From Anastrepha obliqua (lineage: Eukaryota > Arthropoda > Insecta > Diptera > Tephritidae), in the NCBI RefSeq assembly GCF_027943255.1, contig NC_072894.1:136019601-136083600 (forward strand): a stretch of 64,000 bases of DNA. Direction: 5' to 3'. Below are positions 58,156 to 64,000 of the stretch, piece by piece (positions within the stretch are counted from its first letter, which is position 1; the number at the start of each line of letters is the position of its first letter). The notes beneath the pieces are model-generated. The model saw only the letters and a list, made by a program, of their open reading frames with translations, had not been told where the DNA came from and searched no databases. The position numbers and the translations under genes were made by a program.

Positions 58156-60430
58156 CCACCTTTCAAATAGACAGATTTTATATAACTGAGTGCATATTTG
58201 AGAGCATTCGAAGTTCACATAGGACATCAAGGCACAGTGGCTTGTGTTGCTCTGGAAAAACTAAAGAGTTGTAATAAAATGAAGTGCTCGAGAGCTTCGG
58301 AGCCTCATTGAGATCTCCCTTAAAAAAATAGCCACCCTTACTATTAAAAACTGTTGGTGGTTAACAAATGACACGCAACACTAATTCATACCACCTTTCT
58401 AGTCTGACTACCTTCTTTTACTACTTTTAAGCCTTTTATTATAAACAATAATCTATGCATCGTTTTTGTTCCCTTTTTCCCTGCATCAAAGATATAAAAT
58501 ATTTAATAACTTGTAAGTTAAAACAAAATTAATTTCAATACTAAGGAAAAGTTACTAGACATCAGATAATATACGTACTTGAGAGCTCGTCTAGAGACAT
58601 TGTACGACACATCATTAATATACTAATACTATTGTTTATTGTAGTACTTAATAATATTAATTGATAATAAATAAACAAATATAAAAAAAAAAAAATAGCC
58701 AGAATTGTTTTCATTATATCGATCATACAGCGAAATTCCTATAGGGCCACTATCGAACTTAATAAACTTTTATGTGTTGATAGAATTACGACAAGCCACA
58801 CAGCACCACAGAACTAAAGGCGGGCGGACCTATGGCAGACTTTTGCAATTCAGCAGAGCCTAAAGTTCGCTGCCACCAATACATAAGCAATGCTTCTATG
58901 TGTGAAAGAATCGAGCAAATATAAGTAAAAGCGAAGCGTAGGAGCAGCAGCGGCATGAAGATGCTAAGTTGAGATAGTGAAAGAAGGTAGAAATAAAATA
59001 TCCATCCACGCGCTGTACCGGCATGCTGGCGGAAAGCGCTGTCAGGAAAAATGTCCTCAACCGTAACAACAACAAAAACAACAAGGAAAAACTGCCATAG
59101 GGTGCACAAAAAATTCGAAGAGGAAGAATCAAGGGAAAATTGGAGTAATTTTAATGAAAGTGTTTTTCGATAAAATCTCAGCATAAAAATAATGGCAAGA
59201 AAAATAACAGCATGCAACGAGCAGTAAAAAAGAATGAAAAACGAAAACGACGAAAATGAAAACGAGAGATTGATGTAAAAAGTGTATAATAAAATTAGAA
59301 AAATAAAAACAGAACGAGCTGCTGGAAAAAAAGTAAAAAAATGTAAAAAACGTATACTCAAAACCCGGGGATAGTGAATAGAGAGGCAAGTAAATAAAAC
59401 ACGATTCTAACAATTTGCGGGCAACCGGCAAAATAAAAACTAAAAACTGAAAATGTAGAACAGTAAATGCAAGCTAAAAAATGAGATAATAAAAATAGAG
59501 AAGAAATTCAAAAAATCAGCATCTAAATGTGCCTGCAGCTGAATAAAAGTTTGCATTGAAAAGCGACAGCCAACGAGGCCAGTCAAGTGTTGGCGGCGGC
59601 AGGCAAAAATTGTCGAAGCAAATGAAGTTAACCGTAGCAGCAGTACATACACCCACACACACACATACACATTCAAACGAAAATGTTTAGCAGGCCAAAT
59701 GACTGCTTGTTAGAAAACCAAAGAGAGGCATTAAGCCAGTGCCAATGAGCAATTGCCATAGAAGCTGAGTGCGCAGGACTTTTTTGTACAAATGAAATGG
59801 AGGTTGCAAGTAAATGCCAGCGGGGGTAGCAAAGGTTGCTCTGAATTGTATATATGCGCTTATATATGTGTGTATGTATGCAAGCATATATTTGTATAAC
59901 TTGGAATGAAAGTGAGTTTTGTTTGCGGCAGTGCCCACTTTTTTCTGAATTTAATTAATTAGCGAGGAAATGAAATTGATTATACTGGACGTTGTGAAGT
60001 AGTTAGTTTTTTTTCAGATTGTATGTACAAGTTCTGGCCGGACAACGGAAATGTTGAAGGAAGGTGAAAGAAAAAAGTCAACGCGAAAGTTTACAGGCTA
60101 ATCAGAAGTAAATATTGTTGGGGGAAAAAATCTAAAATAAATATGAAAAAAATACAAAAGCTAAAAAGTAGTGAAATAAAAACTTAGATGGCCGCATACA
60201 AAAACTTTGTGTGAAATATTCAACTGTAGGATTGATGAATTTTCAAAATTATTGTATATGAATGTGCAAATCAGGAGAAATAACGTTCAATATGTACATC
60301 ACTCACATTTTCAGCCATTATATCCAATTAACAAGGCATGCAAAACTCTTTGCGCTTTTAAAACTTCAGTAAAGCTGGCCTGCTTATAGCTTCGTAGGAC
60401 AAGACAGGAGATAGACAGCACTTATAAGGT
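58156..60430. other. Non-coding stretch
   Basis: No supported gene. The 191-codon minus frame at 58786-59361 comes from purine-rich plus-strand sequence read as a Phe/Leu/Ser-rich protein and is judged spurious, though it is the longest frame outside copia. Confidence 0.45.
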
Positions 60431-60439
60431 ACTCCAAGG

Positions 60440-61196
60440 ACTAGGAAAAAATATCACTGGCATCCTGAGCTTACTTAAATCACGGAGGGAACACCTCTGG
60501 CATCTGCTGAATGTGGGCAGCAAAGGATGTCACAGAGAAATGAAAAGTCCGATCCCGAAATAGATCTCCGGCGGTGAGCTTAGTCTGAATTAACAATTTT
60601 AGTTCATACCTTCAGGCTTTGAATAAAAAACTCTGAGGATGGAACTATCTTTCCGTTACCCGATCATGATGAGTTGTAAATACCAGTGACGCGGCTAAAG
60701 AACAACAAACTCGCGATAGGCGATGGACTGTCAGTTAAGCTATTCAAATATAACGGCGAGAAGTTGGTACGGCGCATGCATTTCCGTATGCTCTGCCTAA
60801 TCCATACAAAAAGAAGTACTGCAATCTGCACCAAGTACCGCAGAATAAGTATTTTAAACATCTCACACAAAGCCCTATCGAGCGTATTACACGAAATGCT
60901 GAAACCCAGCATCAACTAATCGATTGCACTTTATTAGTGTGGCTTTAGACCTGGAAATTCCATAATACGCCAAGTCTTGTCAAAGTTCCCTGAAAGGAAC
61001 ACATACGACACACAACCATCCTGTCGTTGATTCTAAAGCCGCTTTCTACAGCATGAAAAGAAGTTGCCTATATGCCATGGGGTCTGAATTTGGTAACCCC
61101 GCAAAACTAATACTGCTGTGCAAAAAGACGTTGAGTAATACCAGCAGCGCCGTCGGAATTTTGAAAGACCTCTTCGCGACGTTTGATATCAAATGA
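60440..61196 (+). pseudogene. LINE reverse transcriptase remnant
   Basis: Successive frames give REHLWHLLNVG (about 60488; as in WREHFxxLLN), then NSEDGTIFPLPDHDEL and VTRLKNNKLAIGDGLSVKLF (60630-60750; RLKNNKAAGPDGLPAELF). Next come CTKYRRISILNISHKALSSV (CANYRGISLLNIAYKVLSSV) and CGFRPGNSI (60943-60970). After a frameshift near 61010, VVDSKAAFYSM (FVDFKAAFDS; catalytic Asp changed) and CKKTLSNTSSAVGILKDL lead to a stop at 61194. These are RT blocks 0 to about 5 in order. The YADD block is absent. Several stops and a 55-bp hairpin repeat (60562-60617) interrupt it. Confidence 0.8.
60562..60617 (+). repeat. 55-bp hairpin repeat, copy B
   Basis: Second copy of the 58101-58155 repeat, same orientation, 2.4 kb away, sitting between the HLLN and RLKNNK segments of the LINE remnant where no such sequence is expected. 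The inverted arms have one mismatch here (GTCTGAA / TTCAGGC). Confidence 0.75.
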
Positions 61197-61236
61197 CACT
61201 TTGTCAAGCATTAGAACGGCCCTAGATAGGAATCCG

Positions 61237-61398
61237 CAGGGAAGCAGAAGCCATGACCGACCAAAGAACACATGGGGAAGATCCATTCTGCATGACTTAT
61301 CTTCCGTAAACGCTTGCTGAAACAATGGTAAGATGATAGCATCTAATCGCGTACTTTGGAGAAGTCTTGCAGAGGCCCTACGCTCCTCCAAGGAGTAA
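61237..61398 (+). pseudogene. LINE ORF C-terminal remnant
   Basis: One frame reads GSRSHDRPKNTWGRSILHDL, then after a TGA SNRVLWRSLAEALRSSKE, ending at TAA 61396-61398. RPKNTWRRS and DRxxWRSLVEAL form the C-terminal signature of certain insect LINE proteins. It follows the RT remnant by 40 bp, so either the palm-to-tail part of one LINE is deleted or two different LINEs abut. Confidence 0.65.
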
Positions 61399-61399
61399 A

Positions 61400-62900
61400 A
61401 AGGAGAAAAAAATAATATTGTGATGCTCAAATGAGAAACCCTAATTGGCGCAATCCTCACTTAAATAGCTTCTAATTTCCCTTACCTACAAAAACATTAG
61501 CAAAACAATTTATTTTTATTAATGAAAGTAGAATGAAAACCTAAGACAGCTTACTGCAATGCTGCATCGTCTGCTTGCGCTAACGCGATCAGTTATGCTG
61601 ATTGCCCCAGAAAACTGCAAAGGAATTTATTACTCACTTAAGCGCTCTGTCTTAACATTTGCCATTTAGCACCAGGCAACCACTATTAAAGCTCCTTTCA
61701 CTATCTCTAGTCGGTTTACCGCCCTTACGCAATCTAAATCAAGACACTAAATTTTTCGCATTTTTTTTGGTAAGCTTTAGCCTTCGTGCTGCAATTTCCA
61801 TGCTATTAACACTTCCTTTCATACCAAAGGAATCGCTAAAATTTCAATAGTCTCTTTACTCTTCATAAAGCTTACCATGCTTTACCTTAAGATTACTATA
61901 GGGTTAGCTCATCATTTGATACTGGCTTTTAGGCTGAATAGAGTCAATAGTGCGCCGCCATAAATGCTTCGCCACAACCATCGTTTGTCCCTTCCAGACT
62001 GCCACTCCATTCATTACCATTCAGGCATACGTAGAGCTTGTAAAGTCAATGGCGTTCAATGGCAATCAGCGACACAACCTTTTCGCGCGCTACATAGATT
62101 GCCATAGTCTGCCATGTGGTGCCACATGCGATTGAACGAAATTGTGAAATGAAAATTTGCCCGTGGCATGGTTGAATTGCGTAAAGATTGCGCAAAAATA
62201 CACACAAATATTCAGATATGTGCTGCTTTGTCCGCGCATTTCCGCATTCGCCATTTCCGCGTTGTGATAGCAACAGCCGGTTGGACGCCCAGCCGACACG
62301 AAATATTCCCCATTCGTGCTATAGCAACAACTGTCATTCGCTTTGTGGCTGCTGTGTCGTCGCTTGTGTTTGGCAATGTGTGAGCCGCCTTCGCATCGAA
62401 TGCGGTTCAACGCGAATGAAAGCGTGGTGAGGCGTTGAGTCGCGGCGCGTCGCGCCATAGCATTAGAAAATCAGATTCTTGGCACCAATTCAACATTAAA
62501 TTGATTTCGCACAAAGCTCTCTCTAGGTTAGCTTTTCGATTCAGTTTCTGTTCATTTTTTTTGTTGCCAATGGCATTGGGTGCACGTTCACATCCCTACG
62601 CTACAAGTTACTGTTGTTGCTGTGCTGCATTGGTGAGCCGACGTTGCCGACGCTGGTTGCATGCATTTCTGTTGCTATCTACATCAATTTATCTCGCCGC
62701 TATTTTGGCTCGAATGCGCTTTATTTTGCACTTCCGTGCGATTTTTAGGCTGATGAATGCAATTTTTTTTTAATATTTTTATTGTAGAATTTTTTGTGCA
62801 AATTTATTTATTTATTCCTTTCTTTTTTTGAACAACTGAATAGGCAACTTTGTAATGGGTCGTCCGACAGACGAAAGATATTTAAAGTGGTTTTAATTAA
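61400..62900. other. Non-coding stretch, GC-richer at 61.95-62.75 kb
   Basis: No supported gene: five short frames on both strands overlap at 61950-62770 without family features. A near-perfect palindrome CATGTGG-TG-CCACATG lies at 62113-62128. GCCAT-type words recur in 62100-62300. Confidence 0.4.
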
Positions 62901-62917
62901 CTTTCATTTTGACGAGC

Positions 62918-64000
62918 GTTGCCACTTTTTTAACAACGAATAGGCATTGTTTTTTTATATAGAGTTGCCATCTATTTTCAAAACGATTGCATATATTTTG
63001 CAAACGTAAAGTAGCAGAAAATGAAAAATCAGTAACGTGCGAAAAAATTTAAAAACATTAATTTTCCTATTTCATTGAACAAAGCTGCCATTTGCATTGA
63101 ACAAAAACAGAGGATACAATTAACAAAGGTACTAGACTTAAAAAGAGAAAGAAAAAATTTACAAAAATAACAATATTTTTGTAACAATAGAGAAGTGTTT
63201 AAAAAATGCGTTAATACTTCCCTCATCTTCAAGAAAGTTGCCACTTGTCTGTATAGAAAAGACTATTATTTAAATTGTTATAAAAATAAAAAAGTAAGAA
63301 AGAGCGCTTGTAATTCAAAATAAAGTATTAAATAGTTAATATGTTTTGCAGCGAGTGTTGCCACTTATTTTTAATATCAATGAAGAAGGATTTATAAAGT
63401 TTGCTTAAAAATCAACAATACAAATTGTAAGTGCATTTACTTAAAATAGCTTGAATGCAGAGAAATTTCTCAATAGAATTGCCAATTGACTTTTATTATA
63501 AATATTACTAATAATGATATACAAAGATCTTATTTTCTAGTTTTTTATAAAAATATGCATAATATTAATTCAAATTCAATTTTTCAAATTGCGTAGTAAC
63601 CGAAAGTGGTTTAAAATAATTCAGCAATTTTGCCACATTTTTGATATGAATATATTTTTTTTACTCTACTGTAAGAATATTGTGCAAACGATGCGTTAAG
63701 CAATTAAAATATATGTTTCCAGTCAATATGTAAAACTTTTCGCTTCCTTGTTTTAAAAGAGTTGCCATATATTTATTTGTTTTAAACTGGTATTTTAATA
63801 ATATGTTAGTAATGTAAGGGGCTTATCAATACAAAGTTCAAACATAAATGCTACGAGGAATGCTTTAATGGAATATTATTGTAAACAGTGTTGCCACATG
63901 TTTTTAAAATAATTGGGAAGTAGTTAAAATACATATTAAAATAACGATACACAATGAATGTAGTTAAGAAGCTCAAAATGACAGTTATTTTTAATAGACA
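62918..64000 (+). repeat. Degenerate array with recurring GTTGCCA motif
   Basis: A G(T/C)TGCCA or close variant followed by TTTATTTTTAA-like sequence starts at 62918, 62964, 63084, 63237, 63357, 63478 (ATTGCCA), 63629 (TTTGCCA), 63761 and 63890. After the first pair, intervals are 120, 153, 120, 121, 151, 132 and 129 bp. Sequence between the motifs is AT-rich and strongly diverged. The array continues to the window end and may extend beyond. Confidence 0.55.

Noticed and set aside
58786..59361. 191-codon minus-strand ORF, the longest outside copia
   Set aside because: Phe/Leu/Ser-rich reading of purine-rich DNA, no domain signature, overlapping alternative frames of similar kind.

Overview
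The window is eukaryotic, AT-rich, repeat-laden non-coding DNA from an insect. The tRNA-derived SINE, the jockey-like LINE fragments, the mariner and hAT remains, the TTAA MITEs and a copia element primed by initiator tRNA-Met point to a higher dipteran. A tephritid fruit fly is my best guess, resting on familiarity with the SINE core and LINE types rather than a search. I recognise no host protein-coding gene: the window reads as intergenic or large-intron sequence. Almost everything that can be named is a transposable element, mostly broken.

The one intact coding unit is a complete Ty1/copia retrotransposon (47771-52319). It has two 257-bp LTRs that look identical, a 5-bp target duplication AGTAC, a primer-binding site matching the anticodon arm of initiator tRNA-Met, a polypurine tract, and one uninterrupted 1281-codon gag-protease-integrase-RT-RNase H frame. 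It is nested in a ~608-bp TTAA-type MITE with perfect 19-bp inverted ends (47260-52421). Two further TTAA/GGGG elements (28569-29315 and from 33984) share an internal motif with it.

The second notable object is a non-autonomous Helitron (22139-24703) with A^TC...CTAG^T ends. It carries a decayed C-terminal PIF1-like helicase piece and an unidentified gene fragment whose frame stays open across an 80-bp GT-AG intron. A reverse-oriented, 5'-truncated jockey-like LINE and a degenerate satellite sit inside it.

Left to right: LINE tail (2.8-3.2 kb); LINE RT tail, minus strand (6.0-6.4 kb); degenerate ~200-bp repeats (9.15-10 kb); SINE copy 1 (11.3 kb); short ORF and LINE RNase H remains (12.6-14.3 kb); SINE copy 2 (14.7 kb); AT-rich repeats (17.1-18.7 kb); GA/CT-flanked island (20.2 kb); Helitron (22.1-24.7 kb); MITE (28.6 kb); tRNA-like site (33.3 kb); MITE and hAT end (34-35 kb); candidate exon (36.65 kb, minus); mariner remains (37.1-37.8 and 40.55-40.93 kb); 15-bp minisatellite (39.9-40.4 kb); LINE tail, minus (43.8 kb); SINE copy 3, minus (45.8 kb); strand-asymmetric A-rich block (46.1-47.1 kb); MITE plus copia; LINE tail, minus (54.4-54.9 kb); 55-bp hairpin repeat (58.1 and 60.56 kb); LINE RT pseudogene (60.4-61.4 kb); and a degenerate array with a recurring GTTGCCA motif (62.9 kb to the window end). 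The SINEs presumably depended on LINE machinery, and most LINE pieces are C-terminal, as expected of 5'-truncated insertions. Only the copia element looks capable of recent movement.
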